Shown here piece by piece: positions 30,358-40,124 of a DNA stretch of 64,000 bases. Each line of letters opens with the position of its first letter. Positions within the stretch are counted from its first letter, which is position 1. A model generated the notes under the pieces. That model saw nothing but the letters and a program-made list of their open reading frames with translations. It did not search any database and was not told the DNA's origin. The position numbers and the translations under genes were made by a program. Source of the stretch: CBDATW01 sp965214965 (GTDB lineage: Bacteria > Bacillota_I > Bacilli_A > CBDATW01); NCBI GenBank assembly GCA_965214965.1, contig OZ244030.1, positions 186,001 to 250,000 on the forward strand, given 5' to 3'.

Positions 30358-30400
30358 AATATATCACAAGTTAAGATTTGATACAACCTTGTGCTATAAT
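30358..30400. promoter_or_regulatory. Overlapping divergent promoters of rnj (-) and rsmD (+)
   Basis: Minus: -35 TTGTAT (30386-30381) and -10 TATATT (30363-30358), 17-base spacer. Plus: -10 TATAAT (30395-30400) with TTAAGA (30371-30376) as a weak -35. The two -35 regions interleave, so the genes probably compete for RNA polymerase. An inverted repeat CACAAG (30365-30370)/CTTGTG (30388-30393) brackets the overlap. Confidence 0.65.
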
Positions 30401-30422
30401 TAAATAAGTTAAGGAAACCCAA

Positions 30423-30974
30423 ATGCAAGTTATTACAGGTAAATATCGTGCTAAAAAAATGAAAGCACCAGAAGAAACAACAACTCGACCAACATTGCAA
30501 AGAGCAAAAGAGACATTATTTAATATGTTACCTCACAACCTTTCGGGTAATAAGGCATTAGATGTTTTTGCTGGGTCAGGACAATTAGGTCTTGAAGCAA
30601 TTTCTCGCGGTATGAAATTTTGTATATTTAATGAATTAGATATTAAAGCTGCAAAAATCTTAACAGAAAATTTATCAAGTGTTAATCAAGACGAGTGAGA
30701 AATTGTAAAATTGGATTATAAAGATTTGGTTCAACAATTTAAAAATCAAAAATTTGAATTAATCTTAATCGATCCACCATACCCAATCGCTGAAGAATCA
30801 TTATATTTTCTATTGAAATTTATTGATGAAAATAACATGCTTGCCGATAATGGATATATTACTGGGGAAGCTCCTGAAAACGCCAAATTAACTAAGAAAT
30901 ATAAAAATTTTTACCTTAAAAAAGAAAAAAACTTTTCTAAATTAACAAGGATATGACAATATGCCAAAAAATAA
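30423..30974 (+). CDS. rsmD: 16S rRNA (guanine-N2)-methyltransferase RsmD
   Basis: 183 aa with two TGA(Trp) codons. It methylates G966 of 16S rRNA. MQVITGKYRAKKM at the start, the SAM-binding LDVFAGSGQLGLEAISRG (residues 40-57) and the target-base motif LIDPPYP are visible. It overlaps coaD by 14 bases, the usual rsmD-coaD pairing of Firmicutes. Confidence 0.93.
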
Positions 30975-31413
30975 AGCGCTTTTTCCAGGAACTTTTGATC
31001 CATTTACTATTGGGCATTTAGAGGTTGTAAAAAAAGCCTTAAAAGATTTTGGCGAAATTCATATTATTATTATGAAAAACGAAGAAAAAACCCCATACTT
31101 TAATTTAGAAGCAAAAATTGATATAATTAACACACTAAAACTTGATAATGTAATCATTGGACATTGAAATCAATATGCCAGTGATTACTGTAAGAAACAT
31201 AATATTCAAACTATTATTAGAGGGTATAGAAATAGTGAAGATTTAGCTTATGAAAAAGATCTAGCTAAACAGTACAAAGAATGCTGAGACCGGTTAAACG
31301 TTAAGTTTTATCAAACTAATTTAGATGTTTCTTCTACACAAGTGAAGCAATTAATAAAAGATAACAAGGAATATTTACACCTTGTACCAAAAGGAGCCAA
31401 TTATGAATGGTAG
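30961..31413 (+). CDS. coaD: Phosphopantetheine adenylyltransferase
   Basis: 150 aa, typical length. It transfers AMP from ATP to 4'-phosphopantetheine, the penultimate CoA step. The nucleotidyltransferase motif FPGTFDPFTIGHLEVV has the T/HxGH signature, and IIRGYRNSEDLAYEKDLA is the conserved substrate-binding segment; SSTQVKQL occupies the ISSTxVR position. It has two TGA(Trp) codons. It overlaps rsmD by 14 bases and gmk by 11 bases. Confidence 0.93.
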
Positions 31414-31966
31414 AATCATTTTGTATTCCGGGCCCTCAGGTGCTGGAAAAGGTACATTAAGAGATATTTTTTCTAAAAACCAAGACTTAAATTTAGGTTT
31501 TTCGATTTCTTATACAACTAGAAAACAAAGACAAGCAGAAATTCATGGTCAAGATTATTTCTTTGTTAACGATACAGAATTTCAATCAATGATTGACCAA
31601 GATAAATTCATTGAATGGGCAGAATTTGCAGGCAACAAATACGGAACTTCAAAACCTTATGTAGATTCACTTTTAAAAAAAGGTTTTAATGTTATTTTAG
31701 AAATTGAAACAATCGGAGCAAAGAGAATTTTGGAACTTTACCCAGATTGTTTATCAATCTTTTTACTGCCGCCTTCAATTGAAGAATTAAAATTACGACT
31801 TGAATCAAGATCCACAGAAACACCAGAGTCAATTGCAACAAGAATTACAAGAGCTAAAGAAGAAATTAAAGAACAAAATATGTACAAATATCAAGTGGTC
31901 AACCACGATGTGAAAAAAGCTGCAAAAGAAATCGAGGAGATCATTTTAAAAGAACTTAATAAATAA
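31403..31966 (+). CDS. gmk: Guanylate kinase
   Basis: 187 aa. It phosphorylates GMP to GDP. P-loop GPSGAGKGT is at residues 9-17, followed by ISYTTRKQRQAEIHGQDYFFV and EWAEFAGNKYGTSK, the GMP-binding segment. I start at ATG 31403 (AAGGAG 8 bases upstream) rather than the in-frame ATG at 31382, which lies inside coaD with no ribosome site. It completes the guaB-guaA-gmk route to GDP. Confidence 0.96.
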   Translation: MNGRIILYSGPSGAGKGTLRDIFSKNQDLNLGFSISYTTRKQRQAEIHGQDYFFVNDTEFQSMIDQDKFIEWAEFAGNKYGTSKPYVDSLLKKGFNVILEIETIGAKRILELYPDCLSIFLLPPSIEELKLRLESRSTETPESIATRITRAKEEIKEQNMYKYQVVNHDVKKAAKEIEEIILKELNK

Positions 31967-31982
31967 AAAAGGAAGGGTATTC

Positions 31983-32717
31983 ATGGAGTTTGCTACATTT
32001 TCTACAGTTGGTAAAATAAGAGAAATAAATGAAGACGCTTTAGGTTTTTATAAAAAAGCTGGTGGTGAATTTATTGCAGTGGTTTGTGATGGAATTGGTG
32101 GACAAGAAGGTGGAGAAGTTGCTTCTCAAACCGCCGTGGACACTATTATTGAAGAATATAAGTTAGCTCCAGAATTTCGTGATTTAAATTCAGTTGAAAT
32201 CCAGGAATGATTTCAAAAGACCACAGATGAAATTTTAAAACTTTATAAATTAACAATAGAAGAAGATTCAAAGTATCTAGACATGGGCACTACTCTTTGT
32301 GTAGCCATAGGTGTTGGTAAAAAAGTTTATATTGCAAACATTGGAGACTCAAGAGCTTATGTGCTCCATAATAAAAAACTTATACAAATAACTGAGGATC
32401 ACACATTAGCAAACCAACTTTATAAACAAGGACAACTAAACAAGAGGCAATTAGCAACATCACCATACAATTCTGTTTTATACAATGTTTTTGGTTATCA
32501 AAAAAACTTTGTCATCGATTGGTTTTCCACAGAATTAATTGCAGGTAGCTATATTCTGCTGATGTCAGATGGAATTTATTCTGAACTATCTAATTCAGAA
32601 ATTGTTAGAATAATTATGAATTCAAACAGCATAGAATCTGCTGTAATTGGTTTATGTGATGCAGCTAACTTAAATGGTGGAAGAGATAATAACACAATAT
32701 TAATCGGAGAATTTTAA
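31983..32717 (+). CDS. prpC: PP2C-type protein phosphatase
   Basis: 244 aa, TGA(Trp) read at 32208. It is a metal-dependent Ser/Thr phosphatase that reverses the kinase encoded next. Conserved motifs are REINEDALG near the start, CDGIGGQEGGE (metal-binding Asp), MGTTLC, NIGDSRAY, MSDGIYSEL and GGRDNNTILI. AAGGAAGG lies upstream. Its TAA overlaps the kinase ATG by 1 base (TAATG). Confidence 0.93.
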
Positions 32718-33721
32718 TGATAATTGACAACAGATATGAAACTATAAAAGATCTGGGTAATGGAGGGTATGGTACTGTATTTTTGGCCTTAGATAAACAT
32801 ACAGGTCGAAAAGTGGCAGTAAAATTACTGCACAAGACCGAACCGGAGGCATTAAAAAGATTTGAATCAGAAATTACTTCTATGACATTTTTAAACCATG
32901 ACAATATTGCTGAAATTTATGATTTCAAATTAACACCTCAAGCAAATTTTTTGGTGCAAGAATTTGTAGATGGCCAAAATCTAGAAACTATTATTAAAAA
33001 AAGAGTCATGTTAACTCCAGAAGAAGCAGTTGATTACACAATGCAACTTCTTTCAGTTTTAGAAGTTATGCATAAAAATGATTTTCTACATAGAGATTTA
33101 AAACCAGCAAATATTATGGTGACAAACTCTGGTAAAATAAAACTATGTGATTTTGGTTTGGCCAAAAAAACTGGTACCCACCTTGGAATTACTCAAGTCA
33201 CAACAGTAGCAGGAACACCATATTACCTTCCTCCTGAAATCTGAAGTAAATATACAACAACAGTTGAATCTGAAATTTATGTTATCGGAATAATGCTTTA
33301 TGAAATGTTGTCTGGATCAAGGCCATTTACTGAAGACGGAAATGAATCATCTGAATTTGAGCAAAGAGAAAAAATTAGAAGAAAACACATTTCATCACCT
33401 TTACCAAGCATAAAGTATATTGTAAGGTATATGCCTCAAGCTTTAGAAAACGTTTTAATTAAAGCTACAGCAAAACTGCCCAAGCAAAGGTATCAATCTT
33501 TCCAAGAAATGCATGATGATTTATCAACAGTTTTTGATGCTTCAAGAAAATTTGAAACAAAAATTAAAGTTATTAATAAGTTTGCACCTTCTTTTGATTT
33601 GAAAAAATTAAAAGATGAAGGTAAAAAAAATAAAAAAATTGAATTACCAAAACAATCATTAGCAATTATTGCTGCAATATTTATAATATTAATAGGAGTA
33701 TTTATAAAATATGTTATCTAA
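32717..33721 (+). CDS. prkC: Membrane-anchored Ser/Thr protein kinase without PASTA domains
   Basis: 334 aa. The Hanks-type kinase domain (about 8-265) shows the Gly loop LGNGGYGTVF, VAVKLLH (ATP-anchoring Lys), HRDLKPANIMV (catalytic), CDFGLAKK and GTPYYLPPEIW. A single transmembrane segment (SLAIIAAIFIILIGVFIKYV) lies at the extreme C-terminus, so unlike Bacillus PrkC there is no extracellular PASTA region. TGA(Trp) is read at 33242. It is coupled to prpC (1-base overlap) and overlaps rsgA by 11 bases. Confidence 0.92.
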
Positions 33722-34556
33722 AGGTATTGTAATGCAGGCAGTTAAAGATAATTTCCAAGTTTTAGTAAATGAAGCAATTATTAACTGTAGTGCTAGTCAA
33801 AAAATTAAACTAACCAATAAAATAGTTTGTGGTGATCATGTTGAAGTTGATTTAAAAAATAACTACATCACAAATATTTTAGAACGTAAAAATTTTATTA
33901 CAAGACCAAAAACAGCAAACGTTGATAAGGCCTTTATTACAATGTCTTTTAAAGAGCCTGATTTGTCAACATTGCTTTTAGACAAATTAATATTATTTTA
34001 TGAATTTCATAAAATTGAACCTATACTTGTTTTTACCAAAAAAGATCTTGTTAAAAAAAATGAATATGATCAAATTATTATTGATTATAAAAATGCCGGA
34101 TATCAAATTATACAAAGTGATATAAATAATTTTGATTCCAAACCATTTGAATCACAAATTAGTAATAGGGTTGTAATTTTTGCTGGGCAATCTGGAGTTG
34201 GCAAATCTACAATTTTAAATAATTTATTACCAGATTTAAATATTGCCACAAATGAAATATCACATGCTCTCAATAGAGGAAAGCATACAACCACTAAAAA
34301 CACACTTTATAGATTATTTGATGGTTTAGTTTGTGATACACCAGGATTTTCATCAATTCAACAAGTGGCAATAAAAAAAGTAGAATTAGCAAAACTTTTT
34401 AAAGATTTTGCAAAACTATCAAAAGAATGCAAATTTTCTGATTGCCTCCACATTAAAGAAACTGTTTGCAAAATTAAAGAAGAAGTTGAAAAAACTATTA
34501 CTAAAAATAGATACAATAACTATGTTTCTATAGTTAATGATATAAAAGGAAAATAA
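33711..34556 (+). CDS. rsgA: Ribosome small-subunit GTPase RsgA
   Basis: 281 aa. It is a circularly permuted GTPase that helps 30S maturation: the G4-like VFTKKDLV precedes the P-loop GQSGVGKST, then DTPGF (G3). The C-terminal zinc knuckle is C-x4-C-x-H-x5-C (CKFSDCLHIKETVC). The start overlaps the kinase end; ATG 33732 is a possible alternative start because GGTATTG lies upstream. It follows the conserved order prpC-prkC-rsgA-rpe. Confidence 0.93.
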   Translation: MLSKGIVMQAVKDNFQVLVNEAIINCSASQKIKLTNKIVCGDHVEVDLKNNYITNILERKNFITRPKTANVDKAFITMSFKEPDLSTLLLDKLILFYEFHKIEPILVFTKKDLVKKNEYDQIIIDYKNAGYQIIQSDINNFDSKPFESQISNRVVIFAGQSGVGKSTILNNLLPDLNIATNEISHALNRGKHTTTKNTLYRLFDGLVCDTPGFSSIQQVAIKKVELAKLFKDFAKLSKECKFSDCLHIKETVCKIKEEVEKTITKNRYNNYVSIVNDIKGK

Positions 34557-34557
34557 C

Positions 34558-35196
34558 ATGACAATAATTGCGCCATCATTACTTGCTGCTGACTGATCAG
34601 ATATTGATAAAGAAATTGAGCAACTTACACACCCATCTATTAAATGAGTTCATTTTGATGTTATGGATGGAAAATTTGTTCCAGCAATAACATATAATCC
34701 AGAACAAATGAAACAAGTATCAAAACATACAAGATTTCATCACGATGTTCACTTAATGGTAGTAGACCCAATCACTCAAGCAAAAAAATATGCAGCTGCA
34801 GGAGCAAAATCAATTACGTTTCACTACGAAGCAGCAGAATGTGTAAAAACTACAATACAAGAAATCAAAAAACTTGGAGTTCAAGTGGGGATTTCATTAA
34901 AACCAAATACTGATGCAAAATTAATTAAACCATATCTTAATGATATTGATATTTTACTAGTAATGTCTGTAGAACCAGGAAAAGGTGGGCAAGGGTTTAT
35001 TAAGGGATCACTTGAAAGAATTGCAGAATTTGCAAAATTAAAAAATAATCATAATTTTATTATAGCAGTTGATGGTGGAATTAAGGATTTTAATTCTAAA
35101 GAAATTATCGAAGCTGGTGCAGATGTTTTAGTTGTTGGTTCATATATTTTTGGATCAAAAAATTATAACAAAGCTGTAAATAAGCTTATAAAATAA
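34558..35196 (+). CDS. rpe: Ribulose-phosphate 3-epimerase
   Basis: 212 aa, TGA(Trp) read at 34594, 34597 and 34645 area. It interconverts ribulose-5-phosphate and xylulose-5-phosphate. IAPSLLAADWSDIDKEI, HFDVMDGKFVPA, HDVHLMV, VEPGKGGQGF and AVDGGIKDFN follow the TIM-barrel family order with metal-binding His/Asp. AAAGGA is the ribosome site. It is followed by a terminator, then the PTS genes. Confidence 0.95.
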
Positions 35197-35205
35197 AAAA
35201 ACATT

Positions 35206-35234
35206 TTAATGTAATTAGTTACATTAATTTTTTT
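35206..35234 (+). terminator. Terminator of the gmk-rpe operon
   Basis: TTAATGTAA, loop TTAG, TTACATTAA, followed by T7. The 9-bp stem is perfect. Confidence 0.8.
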
Positions 35235-35287
35235 GTTTTTTAAATTTATGATATTATAAACATGAGTGAAAGCTCTCAAATTTAGTT

Positions 35288-35716
35288 ATGTTAAAAAAAT
35301 TAATTTCAAAAAATATTAAAATTATTGATTCAAAACAAAGTTGAGAAGAAGCCATTAAATCTTCAGCACAATTTTTAAAAGAATCTAATTCTATTAATCA
35401 AACATATATTGATAAAATAATTTCAAATGTAAAAGAATTAGGGCCATACATTTGTCTTGCCCCAAATTTTGCCATGCCCCATGCAAGGCCAGAAGATGGA
35501 GTAAATAAAATGTCTATGGAATTAACAGTTTTTAAATATCCTGTAAAATTTCCAAAAGGTAATAGTGCAAAACTATTCATAACACTTGCAAGTGTAGATA
35601 ATACTTCCCATTTAGAAGCAGTTAAGGCATTGATGGGCCTAGTCCAAAATGAAATGCAAAATTTAATTAATTGCACTTCAATTTTAGAAATAGAAAATAT
35701 TTTAAATAAATATTAA
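35288..35716 (+). CDS. ulaC: PTS EIIA component, ascorbate (Ula/Sga)-type
   Basis: 142 aa, with one TGA(Trp) at 35342. It is a phosphocarrier receiving phosphate from HPr; the active His lies in FAMPHARPEDGV, the mannitol/fructose/ascorbate EIIA motif. FITLASVDNTSHLEAVKALMGLV matches the family end. No Shine-Dalgarno precedes the ATG. An 8-codon open frame (ATG at 35262, stop TAG 35283-35285) ends 2 bases before it, which could give coupled initiation. It opens the PTS/deoC operon. Confidence 0.88.
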
Positions 35717-35805
35717 TATAATTAACATTCCCAAATTGGTAAAAAGTAATATTATTAAACAGAGTAATGTAAGAAAAAAAATGTTTGTAAAAATAGGAGA
35801 AAAAA

Positions 35806-37143
35806 ATGATCACATTTTTTAAAGATATTTTATCTGATCCAGCACTTTTGTTGGGTGTATTTATCTTTTTTGGTTTAATACTGCAAAAAGATAAAGGAGC
35901 ATCAGATGTAATTAAAGGAACTTTTAAAGGAATCCTTGGGTTTATTGTTCTAGGTTCTGGAGCTGGAGTTTTAGTTAAGGCATTAGGAAATTTTGGTTCA
36001 TTATTTCAAACAGGATTTAATGTCACTGGTGTTGTTCCAAACAACGAAGCAATTGTTTCACTAGCTTTAGGTGAATTTGGTCAAGCCACAGCCTTAATTA
36101 TGGTTGGTGGTATGGTTGCTAACATTATTATTGCTAGATTTACTAAGTGAAAATATATTTTCTTAACAGGACATCACACACTGTTTATGGCTTGTCTAAT
36201 TGCAGTTGTACTTGAAGTTGCAGGAATTAAAGGAGGCATGCTAATTTTGGCTGGATCACTTATTCTAGGATTTACAATGACTTGATTCCCGGCATTAGCG
36301 CAGCCAACAATGAGAAAACTTACTGGTAATGATGACATTGCTTTAGGTCACTTTGGAACAATTGGTTACCTATCAGCTATTGCGGTTGGTAAAGTTGTCG
36401 GTAAAGGTTCCAAATCAACTGAAGAAATTAAATTCCCCAAAAATCTTGGGTTCCTAAGAGATTCATCAGTTTCTATTGCTTTAACAATGTCAATTCTATT
36501 CTTAATTGTTACACTTAAAGCCGGTCCAGATGCAGTGACAAAATTAGGAATTGGATCAAATTACATTGTTTGATCAATTAAAGAAGCTATCACATTCTCT
36601 GCTGGTATCTTTATTATTCTAGCTGGTGTTAGGTTAATTATTACAGAAATTACGCCAGCCTTTAAAGGTATTGCTGATAAAGTAGTTCCAGGAGCAAAAC
36701 CTGCTCTTGACTGCCCAGTAGTATTTCCGTTTGCAGAAAACGCTGTTATTATTGGGTTCTTATCATCATTTGTTGGAGGAATTGTTGGAATGGTAATTCT
36801 TATTGCTATGAAAACAACAGTTATTCTGCCAGGAGTTATACCGCACTTCTTTCTGGGAGCAACATCAGGTGTTCTAGCTAACGCTGTTGGTGGAAGAAAA
36901 GGAGCTGTAATTGGTTCTTTTGTTCAAGGGCTTGTAATTACATTCCTACCAGTTCTATTGCTACCAGTTCTAGGCAACTTAGGATTTGCCAACACAACAT
37001 TTGGAGACTCAGACTTTGGTGTTATGGGTATTTTGTTAGGAACTCTAGCTAAAAATGGTGCAACAGCAGTGCTTCTTATATCATTTGCATTATTCTCAAT
37101 CCCATTCTTTATCACTATAATTGAAAAAAGAAAAAGAGTTTAA
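35806..37143 (+). CDS. ulaA: PTS EIIC membrane permease, ascorbate (UlaA/SgaT)-type
   Basis: 445 aa with six or so TGA(Trp) codons. The SgaT/UlaA permease has around 11 transmembrane segments; here about ten hydrophobic segments are visible. FKDILSDPALLLGVFIFFGL, AGVLVKALG and HFFLGATSGVLANAVGGRKGA (positions about 345-365 described, motif H-F-x-x-G-x-x-x-G) are typical of the family. AGGAG precedes the ATG. The family is named for ascorbate, but the neighbouring deoC and rpe point to another five-carbon sugar; substrate is not settled. Confidence 0.9.
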
Positions 37144-37173
37144 TTATATGCAAAACCAAAATAAAGAGCAATT

Positions 37174-37845
37174 ATGAAAAAAATGAAATTATCTCGATAT
37201 ATAGATCACACAACATTAAAAGGAAATGTTGTAGCTAAAGATATAAAAAAAATATGCCAACAAGCAATTAAATATGATTTTGCAGCTGTATGCATCCAAC
37301 CTACATGAGTTGAGCAAGCAAAATTATATTTAAAAGATAATGATATTAAAATTGTCTCCGTTGTTGGTTTTCCTTTTGGAGCAAACCCAACAGAAGTTAA
37401 AGTTGCAGAAGCAAAATATGCCGTTAAAAATGGCGCTGATGAAATAGATATGGTAATGCATATAGGTAAGTTCTTGGACCAAGATTATGATTATGTAGTA
37501 AATGATATCATGCAAGTTAAAAAAGCTATTGGAAATAAAATTTTAAAAGTAATTTTAGAAACAGTATATTTAACTTATGAACAAATCATCAAAGCTAGTC
37601 AATTATGTATTGATGCACATGCAGATTTTATTAAAACCTCAACTGGCTTTGCCAGTCAAGGCGCAACATCTGAAGTTGTAAAAGTTATGCTAGATGCTGC
37701 ACAAGGTAAAATTAAAGTAAAAGCAGCAGGAGGAGTAAAAACTCGTCAAGATTTACAAAAATACATTAGTTTAGGAGTAGATCGTATTGGAACATCATCA
37801 GGGCTAGCATTAATTTCTGGTAATAAGGCTGATCAAGATTATTAG
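37174..37845 (+). CDS. deoC: Deoxyribose-phosphate aldolase
   Basis: 223 aa. It splits 2-deoxyribose-5-phosphate into acetaldehyde and glyceraldehyde-3-phosphate. SRYIDHTTLKG, VVGFPFGANPTEVK, GADEIDMVM, KVILET, FIKTSTGFAS and the catalytic Lys in KVKAAGGVKT are visible. ATG 37183 is an alternative start. It lies between the permease and the EIIB gene of the same PTS, so its substrate or a related sugar may enter via this system. Confidence 0.93.
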
Positions 37846-37898
37846 TGTAGTAAAATAAAATTTTAAACTCAGTTATAAATAAAACTATTGGAGGAAAA

Positions 37899-38168
37899 AT
37901 GAAAAAAATAGTTGCTGTATGCGGAATGGGTCTAGGCTCTTCTTTCATGGTAGAATTAAATATTAAAAATGTTATAAATGATGCTGGTATTAATGGTTAT
38001 GAAGTTACTCATAGTGATGTATCAGGCTTTGATAATAATGCAGAAATTTTAGTAGTCTCAAAAGATTTAGATGATGCAACAAAAACCTTTAAAGGTAAAA
38101 AAATTCTTTTAACTAACATAATAGATAAAGAAGAATTAAAAACTAAACTTCTTGCTGTTTTAAAATAA
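37899..38168 (+). CDS. ulaB: PTS EIIB component, ascorbate/lactose-type
   Basis: 89 aa, no TGA. Small cytoplasmic EIIB; the phosphorylated Cys9 sits in VAVCGMGLGSSFM, the P-loop of the EIIB family. GGAGG lies 6 bases before the ATG. It completes a split EIIA-EIIC-EIIB set with deoC between EIIC and EIIB. A hairpin terminator follows. Confidence 0.9.
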   Translation: MKKIVAVCGMGLGSSFMVELNIKNVINDAGINGYEVTHSDVSGFDNNAEILVVSKDLDDATKTFKGKKILLTNIIDKEELKTKLLAVLK

Positions 38169-38192
38169 TTTATCAAAATAAAACTAATTAAA

Positions 38193-38226
38193 AAAAGCAG
38201 CTAATTATTTAGCAGCTTTTTTTAAT
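38193..38226. terminator. Shared terminator of ulaB (+) and rpmB (-)
   Basis: AAAAGC-A-GCTAA and TTAGC-A-GCTTTT form one hairpin with a symmetric A-A mismatch, followed by T on plus and by the complement on minus. The rpmB stop codon lies inside the stem. It should work in both directions between the convergent genes. Confidence 0.75.
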
Positions 38227-38399
38227 GTTCTAATTTCTTTTGCTGTTAACTTCAACTTGATTATTTCACCTGTTTTTGGATCCTTTATCTTAACTTGTTG
38301 TAAGTTAACATTTCACTTTCTTCTATTTGCATTCATTGCATGTGATCTGTGGTTTCCAAAAAGAGGCCCTTTACCTGTTAGATCTGATTTTCTTGCCAT
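38205..38399 (-). CDS. rpmB: 50S ribosomal protein L28
   Basis: 64 aa on the minus strand, with one TGA(Trp). MARKSDLTGKGPLFGNHRSHAM matches the L28 pattern (described: RKsdlTGKgplfGnxrSHA), followed by NRRKWNVNLQ and KLKLTAKEIRTLKK. GGAG lies upstream. It is a single gene turned against its neighbours, as rpmB is in the corresponding Bacillus region next to fakA. Confidence 0.95.
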
Positions 38400-38427
38400 G
38401 GTATTTTCTCCTTTTAGTATTGATTAG

Positions 38428-38456
38428 ATTATACATTATTGCACAAGTTAATACAA
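38428..38456 (-). promoter_or_regulatory. rpmB promoter
   Basis: On the minus strand TTGTAT (38456-38451) and TATAAT (38433-38428) are 17 bases apart. It has the same TTGTAT-17-TATAAT layout as the rnj promoter. Confidence 0.7.
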
Positions 38457-38495
38457 CTAATATTTGTATTTAAGCAAAATTATTTTAAATAATGG

Positions 38496-38501
38496 TATAA
38501 T
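38496..38501 (+). promoter_or_regulatory. -10 box (TATAAT) of fakA-plsX-rnc
   Basis: TATAAT 23 bases before the fakA ATG, followed by AAAAGGGG as ribosome site. Confidence 0.65.
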
Positions 38502-38524
38502 TACAAGCGACAAAAGGGGTTTTA

Positions 38525-40123
38525 ATGAAAAAAATAAATTCAAAACTATTTAAAGACATGCTGATCGGAGGGGCCAACAACCTTTCTATTAGAGTAGAAG
38601 AAATTAACAATTTAAATGTTTTTCCAGTTCCAGATGGAGATACTGGAACAAATATGAACATTACAATTCAATCAGCTAAAAAGGCTATTTCATCAATTGA
38701 TGCAAATTCATCAATTGAAGAAATTGCTGCTGTATTTTCAAGATCATCACTACTTGCTGCATCAGGAAACTCTGGCGTTATCTTTTCACAATTTTTAAAA
38801 GGTATTTCAGTTGGAGTTCAAGGAAAAAAGGAGCTTGTAGAACAAGATTTTGTCAAGATTTTCTCTGAAGCAAAAGATCTTGCCTACAAAGCGGTTAAGA
38901 ATCCCGTCGAAGGAACTATTCTTACTCTAACTAAATCTTTGGCTGAACATGCAAAAACCCATGATTTTAAAAAAGTTAAAAAATCAAAAATCCCATTTAA
39001 AGCATTTTTTGCAGAAGTATTAGATGTAGTTAAAGCAACTGTTGCAAATACTCCAAACTTATTACCAGTGTTAAAAGAAGCTAATGTTGTTGACTCAGGA
39101 GCTTTTGGCCTTGGTTTATTTATTGAAGGAATGATTAAAGTTTTTAAAGGTGAAAAAATTGAAGCTCCAAAAGAAAAAATGAATACTGCTGTTATCAAGC
39201 ATAATTTTGAAGAAGTAGGATTTTGTTCTGAAATTATTATAAGGTTAGCCGATAATGATATTGAAAAATTTAAAAAAGAAAAACTTGAAAAAGCAGTTGA
39301 TAAATTCGGTTCATCAACTGTTGTGGTGCATGATGAAGAATTAGTAAAAGTTCATATTCATACTAAAACCCCAGGTAAATTACTTGATGCAGGACAAAAA
39401 TTTGGTGATTTAATAAAAATTAAAATAAATAATATGCAAGAGCAAGTTGATAACAATGACATTGTTGATAATTTAGATAAAGCAATTATTGCTGTGTCAT
39501 CAGGTAGAGGCATTACCAAAAAATTCAAAGAATTAGGTGTACACAAAGTCATTGATGGTGGACAAACTGCAAACCCAAGCACGCAAGATTTCATTACAGC
39601 AATTGAAAATATTAAAGCAAATGAATATTTTATTTTTCCTAACAACAAAAATATCTTTATGGCAGCTAAACAAGCCAAAAAAGATTTTAAAGATAAAAAG
39701 ATTCATATTATTGAAACAAAAACAATGTGAGAAGGTATCAATTGCCTAATGCAATTTGTATCAGAAGATGATTCAAAAGAAATTAAAGATTCAATGAAAG
39801 AAGTTCTTGATAATACAATAACAATTGAGATTACAAGAGCAATGAAAGACACAACTTATAAAAATAAAAAAATCAAAGAAAAAGATTATATTGCAATAAG
39901 AGATGGTAAAATCATTTTCAATACAGTTACTAAACCAGAAATTTTTAGAAATATTGCTATCATGTTTAAAGAACAAGATTTAGAATTTGCATTTGTTATC
40001 ACAGGTAAAAAAGCTATGTCTCAAGAAGTTCTTATTACTGAATTAGAAAATAAAGATATTGACGTTGAAATACTAGACGGTAAACAACCAATTTATTCAT
40101 TTATTGTTGGAGGTGAAAAATAA
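38525..40123 (+). CDS. fakA: Fatty acid kinase subunit A
   Basis: 532 aa, one TGA(Trp) at 39728. FakA phosphorylates fatty acids bound by a FakB protein. The DhaL/DAK2-like N-terminal ATP domain has FPVPDGDTGTNM (Mg-binding Asp pair), ASGNSGVIFSQ and VVDSGAFGLG; the C-terminal part (about 300-532) is the FakA-specific domain (GQTANPSTQDF, NNKNI). plsX follows after 1 base, so acyl-phosphate made by FakAB feeds directly into lipid synthesis. Confidence 0.9.
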
Positions 40124-40124
40124 T

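Noticed and set aside
31382..31402. Upstream start for gmk adding MYQKEPI.
   Set aside because: It lies inside coaD without a ribosome site; AAGGAG precedes ATG 31403 at the correct distance.
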